Below are positions 13,785 through 27,782 of a stretch of 64,000 nt of DNA, piece by piece. A program made the position numbers and the translations under genes. The notes below the pieces were generated by a model. It saw only the letters and a program-made list of their open reading frames with translations. It searched no databases and was not told where the DNA came from. This DNA is from Scatophagus argus (taxonomy: Eukaryota; Chordata; Actinopteri; Scatophagidae), in assembly GCF_020382885.2 (NCBI RefSeq), contig NC_058506.1, positions 22,045,318-22,109,317 of the forward strand, in the 5' to 3' direction. Position 1 is the first letter of the stretch; every line of letters starts with the position of its first letter.

Positions 13785-14849
13785 AGCAGTGGATCTGAGG
13801 GGGGTGGGACAGTAAGCTGTACAGGATGCTGAGTGTTGAATGCTCAGTGGCCTTACACTCAACAGCCCATCAGGCCTGGACACTGTGACGAAGTCCAGGT
13901 GAAGGTGTGGTTTAACGGCCCCGATCTGCTCCAACAGGTTTAAACATGTGAACGCACTCTGCTCCCCCCAGCTCGAACACCTGACATCCTGCCACCAACA
14001 TATGCTCTCCTTCACGGCTGGAGTGCGTCCTCGCCTTCTGAGACGGACACGGTGCGCCGAGGGTGGGAGTCCTTCTTTGAGACATACATGTCGGTAGCCT
14101 CACCCCCCTCCTCACCCCCTCCCCCCACTCGCTGCCCTAGATGAGTCCTTCCACCCTGCTCTTCCCAGCACAGTTTCTGCACCTATTTTGGATTCAGAAA
14201 CCAGGCCAGAGCTCAGGACAGAGCTGTCTCACCCCGACACTCATTTCTCATCATCAACTTTTGTCCACGTCAACGTGACGAACGGTTGATTCTGAGGGGT
14301 TTGACTCAGTGCTGTCTTACACAGAGTGTCCTTCCTCTGTGCTGTCCACATGCGTATGCAAAGAAATGTCTTCTCAGGGAGGGGAAAACAGCACTGAGGC
14401 GCAAAGTGTCACCAACTGCGGCTGTTTCCAGGAATCTGAGTCTATCCCTCGGACTTTAAAGAGTAACGACCGGTCTAACAATTGAGGCTAATAACGTAAC
14501 CGGAGAGGTTATTTTTAGCCTGCACGAAGATGCGCTCAGCAGTGATGGCGATGGCTTCCTCCCCCTCCTACGCCGTGATGACGTCGTGCTGTTACGCAAA
14601 TCCAGGGGTTCACCTTTTGTAGACCTCCAGCGCTCGTCACCGCTGGCGTACGTTTGTGGCGTGAAAAAGGAGGCAACACACAGACAGATCAGACGGTACG
14701 ACACGACGGAGCCCCGGAGGCAGAGAGGCGGCTTTCGGCGCCCGCCTGGGCTCTAATTCCTCACAACGTTTCAGTAAAGACACTCATCTAAACTTGGTGC
14801 TGGACACACCCAGCGAGGCACGAAGCAGGTAGCCGGTATCCTGTAAGGA

Positions 14850-15640
14850 AACCCCGGCTCATCTGATGTGGACCCCGTCGGGGTCGCTCACCCCCGCGCG
14901 GGTCCCGACAGTTTACAGACCCCCAAAGCGCGGACATTCATGCTAGCTGCTGCATGTACTGACGTTAAAGCACACAAATAAACAACATGCCATGACAGAA
15001 AGTGGACACTTAACTATTTGTAGAGGTGCTGGAGACACAGGTCGAGGCACTCCCCCTCCACCTCGTCCTCGGTCACCAGGTCCGACAAGGGGCGCATCGG
15101 CACCGGGTCGCTCTCCTGCAGAGGCATTCTCATCTCCCGGAGAAAGAGCTCCAGGAACCGTCGGAAGGTTTTCTCCTCTGCTGCAGAGCCGGCCATCATT
15201 TCTCATTCCTGGACAGACAGAGACAGCTCCGCCCGTCAGAACACTAACTTGCCGGGCTGAGAAGAGAAGAGTCAGTAAGCTACACTAACCGAACTAAGTG
15301 GGCTGTCAGAGCGCCACCACACAGCCTGAATGAATGTGCTGAAGTACCGGAGGAGCAGGGCCGTTGACTACCGGTGCGTCTGAGCACAGCGGACCAGACT
15401 GGATGAGTGGGACCGTGGCGGCTACGCTGGTACAACTGGACTCGCTGTCAGAAGCTGGACTGAGCCCCCATTCAGAGCCGAGCGGGAACGCGCGTCGCGC
15501 TATCAGGGATTTCGGGTGATCGGAGGGCGATGACGTCAGAGAGTACGCGGCGGTTTACATCGTGAACGCGTACGCAGTGCTGACGTCCGAGACCTGGAGA
15601 TGATGAGGATGAGATGGTGATGAAGGTGGCGTGTTTTATG
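14850..15640. promoter_or_regulatory. CpG-rich promoter region with palindromic CRE
   Basis: CpG steps are dense here compared with the flanks, including runs such as CGCGCGGG near 14896 and CGCGCGTCGCGC near 15489. A full palindromic cAMP-response element TGACGTCA lies at 15531-15538, with a related TGACGTCC near 15580. The stretch surrounds the start codon of the minus-strand exon at 15015-15199, so it is most simply that gene's promoter. The transcription start cannot be fixed from sequence. Confidence 0.6.
15015..15199 (-). CDS. First coding exon of an unidentified minus-strand gene (partial)
   Basis: The frame starts with two adjacent Met codons (15199 and 15196) and encodes about 61 residues. 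They include the acidic, polar segments EEKTFRRFLELFLREMR and TEDEVEGECLDLCLQHLYK. On the minus strand the frame runs directly into GTTAAGT, a good splice donor, at 15014, leaving two bases of a codon. Downstream of that point the frame stops, which suits an exon end rather than an open frame by chance. It sits in a CpG-rich promoter and reads like the conserved helical N-terminus of a larger protein. I do not recognise the family. I could not find the second exon between here and the left edge, so the first intron may be long or the next exons short. Confidence 0.5.
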
Positions 15641-15794
15641 ACGTCCGCAGCTCAGAAGAAACAAGACAGTATTATGTTTTAAATCCGCTGCATCTCAGAG
15701 GCGAATACTGTTTTTCTACTCCACATTCTATTGATATGGTCACTGGTTACTTTTCACATTTTTATTGTTTTCCATATCCTTCCTGTCCAGTGAA

Positions 15795-16280
15795 AACCTG
15801 AGAACAAGGCGTCGTTTTATGAGCTCACACGAAATACAAAGATCTTCTGTAAAAACATAAAACATCTCCTATATAAATTGTCAGAGGTTAAATACCCAAC
15901 ACTATATAAAAGTATAAAGACAAAAGTATTGGGACACCCCTCTATATTATTGAATTCAGGTCTGGCATGTAGCTGTTCCTCAGGGTTTGGTCTCGGCCCC
16001 TGACTTCCAGTGAAGGGAAATCTTAATGCTTCAGCACACCAAGACATTTTGGACAATGCTATGCTTCCAACTTTGTGGCAACAGTTTGTTGAAGGCCCTT
16101 TTCTATTCCAGCATGACTGTGCCCCAGTGCACAAAGCAAAGCTCCATAAAGACATGGTTGGATGAGTTTGGTGTGGAAGAACTTGACTGGCCCACACAGA
16201 GCCCTGACCTCAACCCCATCCAACACCTTTGGGATGAACTGGAACGGAGATTGTGATTGTGACCTCACAAATGCTAAAAA
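15795..16280 (+). mobile_element. Tc1/mariner-like DNA transposon relic, copy 1
   Basis: The frame at 16026-16256 ends with the C-terminal part of a Tc1-type DDE transposase, including SPDLNPIQHLWDELERR, a motif highly typical of the family. Just before it, CAPVHKAK-like coding is visible in another frame, so the reading frame is broken. About 200 bases of AT-rich sequence with a GACAAAAGTATTGGGACAC terminal-type motif lie upstream. The N-terminal DNA-binding region is absent. The same internally deleted arrangement occurs at 30170-30863. The 3' end is lost soon after the transposase stop. Confidence 0.85.
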
Positions 16281-17172
16281 ATACCAATTTAACAGACAGA
16301 TGCTCATTTGTTTCTGAGATTTCTTTAAAAATAACTAAACACGCTAATTTATGAAAACTGTATTCTTTCTTAAATATGTTATTTTTGGCACTTTAGGAGA
16401 AAACACTACTGCATATTACTAATCTTTTAATTAGTATTAGTCAAACTTTGATTCAAGCGGTCTCTAATTACTGTTTAATTGTAAGGTTTATCCAAGTTGT
16501 ATGCAGACTCTAATCAAAGAAGTGTACCGTTCAGATTTTCCTATCCATGATGTTTATGCCAGTTATTTCCAGGTATTACATTTTGACTGGAGAAAATTAA
16601 AATTCAAGATGTTGTGTGTGATGTGGCTTTGATCTGTTGTGTTTATAACTTAAGATATCTAACTCAGCAAGTCTTAACATATCTTCATTTCCTCACATCT
16701 GAATCTGTTCTGAATTTGCTTCATTATAGCAGGGTGATGTAAAATATTACACCTCGAACCCTAAGTGCTTATTATTGTGCTCTTGTTGAATTGCTGTGTG
16801 TCGGTTCCTCTCAGGCAGTTCTCATGTAAAGCACTAATCACGCATTTAATTAGTAAATATGACATCTGCACATGTATTCCGATGTGCATGTTGGCATCTG
16901 TTGAACATGACTGCCCCCGTGTGACTAAAGTGAGTGTAGCAGCAGGGTCATCTGCACGCTCAAAGCATTTAGATATTTAGATCTTGAAAACTCATTTTTC
17001 ACGTCATGAAGCCCCAAACTGACTCTGTTTTGTTCCAGCCAGGACAGTATGAGTGCGGTTTGTCCACACAAGATCACACAGCATTTCCTCAATAGCACGA
17101 CGGTCCACGTATGAGAACTTCCGGCAGAGCCTGTCGTGGCACGTCGTTGCAAAAGATGACAGTTTCATATTG

Positions 17173-17250
17173 ACCAATAGTGATCTCCCCGTGTGACCCT
17201 GGCAACCAATCAGGTTCAGAGGCAGTTTCCCGCCGCGTAAGAGTATAAAA
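17173..17250 (+). promoter_or_regulatory. Alpha-tubulin promoter: two CCAAT boxes and a TATA box
   Basis: CCAAT occurs at 17173-17177 and 17206-17210, and TATAAAA at 17244-17250, about 125 bases before the start codon at 17375. Transcription probably begins about 30 bases after the TATA box, giving a short 5' leader. CCAAT plus TATA is the classical arrangement of strongly expressed tubulin genes. Confidence 0.75.
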
Positions 17251-17374
17251 TGCCCCACCCAGTTGAAATCTCTGCAGTTACTTCTTACACAGGACTCTTA
17301 AAGGCCGAGTTGTAAGCGCGTAACATAGAAACTTCCTCTTTTAAATCCAAACTTTTATACACTTTACAGGAAAC

Positions 17375-19631
<2,257 letters not shown>

Positions 19632-19744
19632 ATGGGCATGTTTTTCTTAGTTTAGCTAAGTTAAAATGACGGTTTGTTGTTGCTCCAGAGGTGAGAATGA
19701 TGATGGAAGCCTGTTAAACAAGCATGCTATTGTCTAAGTAAAAC

Positions 19745-19750
19745 AATAAA
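19745..19750 (+). terminator. Polyadenylation signal of the tubulin gene
   Basis: AATAAA lies 114 bases after the stop codon and is followed by a GT-rich stretch (GTTTGTTTGTTT), the usual downstream element. Confidence 0.85.
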
Positions 19751-20159
19751 GTTTGTTTGTTTACCACACTGTTTCCTTTCTTTAATGTCATTTGCCAGCA
19801 TTTTTTTAAAAAATGAAGAGTCTGACTGACCAAAGCAAAAATTCACAAGTGTCAAAGTTTTGAAATGTTGACGAGGTTTGAAATCCAAAGATCTAATCAA
19901 AAAGATCATCAGAGGGTTAAAACTGCCACCACCAGAGGTCCCCACTTACCAGCTGTATAGAATAGAAGACCCTGTAACACATCTGAACCCATCAAACAAT
20001 GGCCACAACTGAAATTTGTTTACTACAGAGCATCTTACAGTAGGCCTACCACTGTAGTAGATTTATCTGTATATTCTATCGATCGTGTGCTTTGATCCAC
20101 TGTGTATTTACACTACTCATCTACACAATTCAGAATTGAAACTGGGTTCATATGGAGGT

Positions 20160-21182
20160 CTCAAGGAAATTCAATCGAATGCAACTGGACTTAGTTATTT
20201 GTCTTTGAAGACGTTTCACCTCTCATCCAAGAGGCTTCATCAGTTCATGCTCACTTGACTAGGCTGGGACTAGGCAACTAGCTGGTGTGGAGACCCAGGT
20301 ATTTAACCTCTGTGGAGGCATTCACATGACCAGTGGTGTCATAGGCTCGTTTAGTGTTCCATTGTGACAAACGACAGTCATTGAGAGACAGTCGTTGGGG
20401 ATGGTAAAGTTGGTTTAGACTTGTTACTGCTCTGTTGTGTTGTAACGACAGTCGTTAGAGTTACATGGGGTCCTTTGTGAATGGCAGTTTTCCTTAGAGG
20501 CTAAGTTCTGGAATCTCCTGGGAAGAGATGAAAGGGCAGCATTGTAAATTGGAGATAGGTGGTGTCGCAGACCTCCTCCTCTGTTGAGAGATGGTTTTTC
20601 TAATTTCACATAGATGGCTTCTTTTACTCCTCTTTCAAACCATCTATCCTCTCTGTCCAAGATGTGGACATTGTTGTCCTCAAAGGAGTGAGCTTTCTCC
20701 TTCAGGTGTAGGTATACAGCAGAATCTAGGCCTGAGGAGTTGGGCCTCCTGTGCTGATACATGCGCTTGTGTAGTGGTTGTTTAGTTTCACCGATGTAGA
20801 GGTCTTTGCATTCCTCATTGCATTGGACAGCATACACCAGATTGCTTTTTTGAGTGTGTGGTGTTCTGTCTTTGGGATGTACCAGTTTCTGTCTGAGTGT
20901 GTTGCTGGGTTTGAAATACACGGGGATCCGGTGCTTGCTGAAGATCCTCCTGAGTTTTTCTGATACCCCAGATACATATGGGATGACTATGTTGTTTCTT
21001 TTGTTCTGTTTTTCCTCCTCAACCACCTTGGTGGTGTTCTTCCTGGAACCAGCTGCAGTTTTCACAAAGGTCCAACTGGGATAACCACACGTTTTGAGGG
21101 CATCCCTCAGGTGTTCATGTTCATCCCCTTGGGCCTGTGAGCTGGTGGGTACCTTATCATAAGGTGATATGATAAGGTGCAT
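20160..21182 (-). CDS. Penelope-like endonuclease fragment, left arm
   Basis: The minus-strand frame from 21182 down to 20424 encodes about 250 residues. The GIY-YIG nuclease core is seen as NLVYAVQC, then CKDLYIGETKQPLHKRMYQH, with the catalytic-type Arg in the KRMYQHR stretch. A Cys-x3-Cys pair (QCNEEC) precedes YIG, as is usual in Penelope nucleases. In autonomous elements this domain nicks the target DNA for reverse transcription. The left copy extends about 130 bases further into the 5' side than the right copy (DEHEHLRDALKTCGYPSW region). It lacks the final 37 or so bases of the 3' tail that the right copy has. It has no in-frame reverse transcriptase and is not expected to be autonomous. 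Confidence 0.85.
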
Positions 21183-21185
21183 GAT

Positions 21186-22106
21186 AAGAACACCACCAAG
21201 GTGGTTGAGGAGGAAAAACAGAACAAAAGAAACAACATAGTCATCCCATATGTATCTGGGGTATCAGAAAAACTCAGGAGGATCTTCAGCAAGCACCGGA
21301 TCCCCGTGTATTTCAAACCCAGCAACACACTCAGACAGAAACTGGTACATCCCAAAGACAGAACACCACACACTCAAAAAAGCAATCTGGTGTATGCTGT
21401 CCAATGCAATGAGGAATGCAAAGACCTCTACATTGGTGAAACTAAACAACCACTACACAAGCGCATGTATCAGCACAGGAGGCCCAACTCCTCAGGCCTA
21501 GATTCTGCTGTATACCTACACCTGAAGGAGAAAGCTCACTCCTTTGAGGACAACAATGTTCACATCTTGGACAGAGAGGATAGATGGTTTGAAAGAGGAG
21601 TAAAAGAAGCCATCTATGTGAAATTAGAAAAACCATCTCTCAACAGAGGAGGAGGTCTGCGACACCACCTATCTCCAATTTACAATGCTGCCCTTTCATC
21701 TCTTCCCAGGAGATTCCAGAACTTAGCCTCTAAGGAAAACTGCCATTCACAAAGGACCCCATGTGACTCTAACGACTGTCGTTACAACACAACAGAGCAG
21801 TAACGAAGTCGAAACCAACTTTACCATCCCCAACGACTGTCTCTCAACGACTGTCGTTTGTCACAATGGAACACTAAACGAGCCTATGACACCACTGGTC
21901 ATGTGAATGCCTCCACAGAGGTTAAATACCTGGGTCTCCACACCAGCTAGTTGGACTAGTCCCAGCCTAGTCAAGCGAGCATGAACTGATGAAGCCTCTT
22001 GGATGAGAGGTGAAACGTCTTCAAAGACAAATAACTAAGTCCAGTTGCATTCGATTGAATTTCCTTGAGATAACCATGACCTGGATGAATGAGAATATTC
22101 ACAGGC
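21186..22106 (+). CDS. Penelope-like endonuclease fragment, right arm
   Basis: The plus-strand frame ending at 21803 encodes about 206 residues, matching the left arm at all but a few positions. It begins abruptly at KNTTKVVEEE, which marks the 5' truncation. After the stop it keeps the full 3' untranslated tail. The tail includes a short inverted stretch (AACGACTGTC repeated in both orientations) and the terminal sequence ending GAATATTCACAGGC beside the target duplication. The same YIG and Arg motifs are present. No promoter is evident, so this is a dead retroelement piece. Confidence 0.85.
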
Positions 22107-22534
22107 TTCATATGGAGGTGCTCATGCTGAGAACTGACTTTAAGGAGATGACATAATTGACGTTTGAAATTGTCTCACCAACAGCAGAAGACTTACCGTT
22201 TGTACTCACACCACTTTATTTTTCCAGTTCACTCAAATTTTGTACTTTTTATTCCACTACATTTAGGACAGCTGTTACTACTTTACAAATTCAGCTTTTA
22301 AATAAAGACTCGCAGAGACCTTTTCTGCATTACGCACATTTAATAGCTTGGATACATTTTGCTAATAAGCTTAGTTTTCTTTATGCAGGACGTCATGGTG
22401 TAATGAGGTATTTTTACAGTGTCGAAAAAAATTACTGAAGTGAGCAACAGTCTGGATGAAACAGAAAAGCGCATGTATACTGAGGGGAACATGAAAGCAA
22501 AATTCCACCTATTCGGACATTTTAGTTTACGTAC

Positions 22535-22553
22535 CCGGAAATAAACCCGGAAG
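22535..22553 (+). promoter_or_regulatory. Tandem ETS-type sites upstream of smg8
   Basis: CCGGAA at 22535-22540 and CCGGAAG at 22547-22553 lie 38-56 bases before the smg8 start codon. Paired ETS/GABP-type sites close to the start are typical of TATA-less housekeeping promoters. No TATA box is visible. Confidence 0.55.
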
Positions 22554-22590
22554 TAGGTGCGTCGTTGTTTTCATACCCCCGACTTTCAAC

Positions 22591-25500
22591 ATGAAGGAAG
22601 GCAAGATGTCTGGCCCTGTGAGTATCGGAGCTCTGCTTCAGGCGGACCTCCGGGAGGACGCTGCTCACCGGGACGACGGCTTGTGTGTTGTCGGTGTTTT
22701 TGGTAAAAGTAATATGCAGTCCGGACCGCCCAAAGAGTCTCTTATCAATATTCTGGCGGACAAGCACATCTTCCCGCTGTTCGACGGTCCGGAGGACGGC
22801 GGCACCGCCGACAGCCACATCCAGGCTTTCTACAACCGGGAGAGTCAGGTGCTGTACCTGCTGCTCTCCTCCGTCTGCGACAGCCGGCAGCTGCTGCGGG
22901 CCTGCCAGTCTCTCAGCGCCGGCACCAGCCACTCCGACGCCCACGACTTCTGGAAAGGCCTGGACAGACAGCACTGCCTGCACCTGCTCTTCATGTTCTC
23001 CGTGTGCCACGTTCTGCTGCTCGTCCACCCAAATCAGACCTTCGATGTGGCCTATGACCGGCTCTTCAGAGCCCTGGACGCCCTGCGACAGAAGGTCCTG
23101 CCTCTGATCCGAGCTGCCATCAAAGACTGTCCCGTGTCCAAGGAGTGGAAGGTGAACTGTCGGCCCTGCCCTCCGCGCCTGCTCTTCGTCTTCCAGATGA
23201 ACGGCGTTCTGAAGGTCTTTCTTGTTCTAAAGTATTTTTTTTAAATAACAAGCAAACCCCATGTTCATGCAGCCGGGCAAAGCAGACCCCAGACACCCCA
23301 AAACCCACAGAGACCGTATGTTTACTTACTTAACTGTCAGGACTTCAGGCATATGATTGTTATTACTTCTTCCATCCCTGTCCTCTTCAGCTGCATGGCG
23401 TCTCACTCCAGTCTTAACACAGTTTCAGTTATACATGTATGGTACATATTCTCATACAGTGCTGTCAGTCATAACAGCAGTCAGTCATAGTCACAGAAAC
23501 TTGATTGTTAACAATTTGAAGATCTCATCTCATGAAGTGCATCGTGTGGGCTTGTGCAGTCACACAACAGTGCAGCGAGCTGCTGCAACTCAAGAGGTTT
23601 AGATGAATTTAACTGACACCATTTTTTGTTTGTTTGTTATTCCAAAGACCTCTGCAAACGGCTCCGAGTCTGGAGGGAACCCCGACAAGCCCAAAAAGCA
23701 CTCTCCCAGGAGGAGGCTGCAACACGCCCTGGAGGACCAAATTTACCGCATCTTCCGTAAAAGCAGGGTCCTGACCAACCAAAGCAGCAACTGCTTGTTC
23801 ACCGTGCCCGCCAACCAAGCGTTTGTGTACGTGATACCGACGGCAGAAGAGGACCCTGTAGGCGCCCTGCTTGGTCAGCTGCGGTCCAACTGCATCTTGT
23901 GTGAACAAGACTCCACCACGTCGGTGTCCGGGCCGAGGCGGTACCAGCAGGTGAGACGGTCGGCTCGGCAGTCCGCCTTCGCCGGAGACTCGAGCAGCAT
24001 GTCGACGGGCGGTCAGCTGATGGACTGCAGCTTGAAAGAATTCCTCTGGCAGCATGTGGAGCTGGTGCTGACCAAGAAAGGCTTTGACGATAGCGTAGGC
24101 CGCAACCCGCAGCCTTCACACTTTGAGCTGCCAACCTATTCCAAATGGGTCCAGGTCGCCTCCAGACTCCACCAGGTCCTAATTAGCAACACAGAGGAAG
24201 AGATGGCGGAGCTGGCCACAAAAGTGCAAGGGCAGCTGAAGGTTTTAGAGGGTTTCCTCGATGCTGACACAAAGTTCTCAGAGAACAGGTGCCAGAAAGC
24301 TCTGCCTCTGGCTCACAGTGCATACCAGTCCAACCTTCCCCATAACTACACCACTACGGTGCACAAAAACCAGCTGGCACAGGCTCTGCGGGTGTACAGC
24401 CAGCACGCCCGAGGCGTGGCTTTCCAGCGCTACGCCCTGCAGCTGCACGAGGACTGCTACAAGTTCTGGAGCAACGGCCACCAGTTGTGTGAGGAACGAA
24501 GCCTGACTGACCAACACTGTGTTCACAAGTTCCACCTGCTGCCTCAGCCAGGTGAACACTCTGCTTTGTCTCCCTCTGCTGTGCTGCACTGGGGCTGAGG
24601 AGGATGGGAACCTGAATGTAATATATCTAACTACAACTGTACAATAACTGACACTGTTTTCTGTAGGAGAGAAGCCAGACATGGATCGCAACCCACCCGT
24701 CATGAACCACAACAGCAGGGGGCGCTCCACCAGCTCCTGTAATTGTGGCAGAAAACAAGCTCCTCGCGAGGATCCATTTGACATCCAGGCAGCCAATTAT
24801 GACTTCTTTCAGGTGGGGATTCACACGACACTCATTCACAGCACTCAGGCGGCTCTGATAGAGCTAATCTGCCTCGGCCGGTCCAGCCTGTGGTCACGTT
24901 GGGAGTCTCTTCGTTGTCTGAATCTGTTAAATCCAAGTTTGCCATAAAAAGGATCCTGCTAATGGATTTGCTTCATTGCCCACAGTGGCCTGACGTGTCA
25001 CATTCCTTTACTGGTTAACGGTTTATTCTCTTTTGCATGGCAAGCACAAACACAAGCAGAATTTAGAACAGTGAGACAAATACTAAAGCTGAAAGTAGCT
25101 GAAAATAAACAGTAAAGATACATTAGAGAAAGCATTCAAAAATAGCATTTTGCCTGCAATATCTGGTCACTTGGTAGCAGCGCCATATTACGTCCCTCAG
25201 TTACATTCAGTTCATTGGGAGGGATGTCTGTTGATGTGTTTTAACTCGATGCTCTCCTGACCAGATGCTGGAGGAGAAATGCTGTGGGAAGCTGGAGAGG
25301 ATTGAGTTCCCAGTGTTTCAGCCCAGCACTCCTGACCCAGCTCCAGCCTGCAACCAAGCTCAGCGACTCCCGTGTGACGCCTCAGGGTCTGGTGAGGCGG
25401 AGAGGTTGAAGGAGCCGAGCACAGCTCAGAGCCACACGCCAGGAGACACCAGCCTCAGCCTGGCTCTCAGTCTGGGCCAGTCCACAGACAGCCTGGGACC

Positions 25501-27036
25501 CTACGGGGAAGGAGATGGAACTGAGGCCCAAGTTCAGCAAAAGAGGCCAAGCCTTGTTGACCGCCAGCCCTCCACTGTGGAGTATCTCCCGGGTATGATG
25601 CACTCTGGCTGCCCCAAAGGGCTGCTGCCCAAGTTCTCCAGCTGGTCTCTGGTCAAACTGGGCCCAGCCAAGTCGTACAACTGCCACACCGGTCTGGAAC
25701 AACCGGGCTTCCTACCCGGCTCTTCCTTCCTCTTACCGTGGGACTTGGTGATTCGCTCTCGGTCAGAGGAGGACACAGGACTGACGGAGCCTTTGGATGG
25801 AGGCACCTCCTCGTGGCCAGCCCCCAACAAGACCCTGGTTGGAAAGCGAGGCAGCACCGGAGGGCTCGGGAGGAGTCGCAGGAGGGACGATATGGCTCGG
25901 GTCTTTGTGGGGTTTGAGTATGAAGACAGCAGAGGAAGACGCTTCATTAGCTCTGGACCAGATAAAATAGTGAAAGTTCTGGGACCAGGGGGTGCCAAAG
26001 ATCCCGCCACCAGGGTGCTAAACACCGACATGCCGCTCTACGTCCCTTCCCCGTCTCAGGGCCGCGGCCTGAAGCCTCACTTCGCCCAGCTGACTCGCCT
26101 TTTCATTGTGGTGCCTGACGCCCCGCTGGAGGTGACCCTCAACCCTCAGGTGAAGAGTTTAACGTGACCCCACTTCACTTTTGTCTTTTAGCTTATCCTT
26201 TACATGTAAATGACCTTAATTTACACTCACAAGAAGCACTTTAAGTAATGAAAATCTTCCTTTACAAGTGCATCTTACAACATTATAAGGAGCTTCAGTC
26301 CTGCTTCTCTGGGTCCTGGTGCCATGAATGTAAAGGATGATGTCGTGAGGAATGATCGTATTTCATATTTTCGTTTGTGACGCTGTGGGAAAGTTTCATC
26401 ATTAGAACATTTTGTGGAAGCTGAAGACAGTTTGGAAGCTCAAGTGTTTACCGTCACCAGAATAAAGAAGTGACACATCACAGATTTAGGTGTTAAAGTA
26501 GATGTGACAAGTCAACCTTCCCGAGGTTTAGTCTGGTTAGAAATCATGGAGAAAAGATGCTCCTACTACTGACAGACAATCCTCACATGTTTCAGTTTCC
26601 TTCAGTATCACAGTAATCCACTGATGGCTGCATTACAGACAGGACCTGCTCATAGCTAATCGGCAGTTTTGTTGGTGTCAGTTTTCCAAAATGTAAACAA
26701 ATGTAGGCTAAAATATTCAGATGTCTGGTAGCAAAACATTTCCTTTTAATAGGGATGTATGAACGCATGTGTTTTAATAATGATATTCATCATCACAACA
26801 TGCTTCTTCTGATGTGCTCTCAGGTGCAGCCTGGTCCTCCTCCCTGCCCACTTTTCCATCCGGAGCAGATGGATTTGGTGCTGCCGCCTGACGGCCTTTG
26901 GGTGCTGCGCTTCCCTTATTCTTACGCAACGGACCGCGGGCCCTGTTACCCCCCCAAAGAGAACCAACCACTCAGCAACTACAAGGTGCTGCGGGGCATC
27001 TTGAAGGGCACCACTGCTAACCCCCCGCCGCAGTGA
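22591..27036 (+). CDS. smg8: SMG8, nonsense-mediated mRNA decay factor
   Basis: Five coding exons join in phase: 22591-23214, 23648-24551, 24667-24812, 25265-26149 and 26824-27036, giving 923 residues (human SMG8 has 991). SMG8 binds SMG9 and holds the UPF1 kinase SMG1 in check during nonsense-mediated decay. Near-identical blocks to the human protein include SCPPRLLF-like NCRPCPPRLLF, DKPKKHSP, LEDQIYRIFRKSRVLTNQS, GFDDSVGRNPQPSHFELPTY, ENRCQKALP, LCEERSLTDQHCVHKFH, CNCGRKQAPR, LPKFSSWSLVKLGPAKSYN and the C-terminal LPPDGLWVLRFPY. Two in-frame Met codons compete as the start, 22591 (MKEGK) and 22606 (MSGPVS). The second aligns with the human N-terminus (MAGPVS), so the true start may be 22606. 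The N-terminal low-complexity insert of mammals is much shorter here. Confidence 0.97.
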
Positions 27037-27782
27037 AGCTTTGACACGCCCTGATAAAGGCTGAGGAGGTTTTGTTTGTAGGTCTGCCTCCGCCACCCCC
27101 ACTCCACCAGACCTCTTCAGACCTCATTGGGCCAAAGTCTGGCCTTGACCAGCACATAACCACGTGACAAGGATGTTGGAAACTAACGGTCAGATTTCCG
27201 TGAAATATTCTTTGGATATTGATGCTCCCCACAGGTTGAATGCGATTGATTTGGGCGTAAATGCTCCCCAGAGGAAGAACCCGTTCTGTAGTGCCATCCA
27301 AACTTTTTAGCGCTGACAACAGTGAGACCATCATGCCCGTATGCTTCTTCATCTCAGTCTGTCGGACGGTCGAACAGCCTCTGAACGCCACGCGCTTTCC
27401 TGACATCAGATCAGGCTGCGTCCGACACTTTCTGTAACTTTCCGAAGCCAACAGTCGGTCCACTTCAGGGTGTGATTGGCCAGCTGCGTGGAGGTGAGAG
27501 AACAAGCACGATGTGAACGTCTTCTCTTGATGAAACTATTTCAGTCACTTTTCCTGTGAACAAACAAGTGCAGCAGCGTGAGCGTCTTCCAGGAGACTCT
27601 CAGACCGCCTGAACACGCTGACAGTATTTTAAGCCCCTTAGTAATCATTTAGAAACAGTGCGTAAACGTTTTCTAAATGGCCTGTAACGCACTGGAATGT
27701 AGCTGTAAGCAGACAGTGTTTGTTAAACAACAGTGACTCCTCCTGTGGGTTGTGTTCTGGGGATCGGCATGTTTTTCTCTGA

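Larger units (their letters stand above)
24..14480. other. Gene-free stretch with scattered microsatellites
   Basis: I read both strands here and found no exon I can support. Open frames are short, do not resemble known families, and often cross CA/GT repeats. The stretch could be intergenic, or it could be intron of the minus-strand gene whose first exon lies at 15015-15199. Base composition is AT-leaning with occasional simple repeats, listed separately. Diverged interspersed repeats may be present that I cannot name. Confidence 0.6.
20147..22119. mobile_element. Penelope-like retroelement, head-to-head inverted dimer with 13-bp target duplication
   Basis: Two copies of the same 5'-truncated element point towards each other at their 5' ends. 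The left copy lies on the minus strand and the right copy on the plus strand. Arms of about 882 and 884 bases (20160-21041 and 21186-22069) are nearly identical. The whole is bounded by the direct repeat TTCATATGGAGGT at 20147-20159 and 22107-22119, which indicates one integration event. Both arms encode a GIY-YIG-type endonuclease of the kind attached to Penelope reverse transcriptases; no reverse transcriptase region remains. Penelope-like elements carry no capsid or envelope. Near-identity of the arms suggests a recent insertion, or arms kept alike by gene conversion. Confidence 0.9.

Noticed and set aside
13464-14015. 183-residue minus-strand open frame and overlapping plus-strand frames at 13543-13832
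   Set aside because: They run through the (GT)29 microsatellite and owe their length to it; the rest shows no protein-like pattern.
20147-22119. Reading the inverted pair as an LTR retrotransposon or a Polinton-type element
   Set aside because: The repeats are inverted, not direct, and the only coding is a GIY-YIG nuclease; there is no capsid, protease, integrase or envelope coding. A Penelope-like dimer explains everything.
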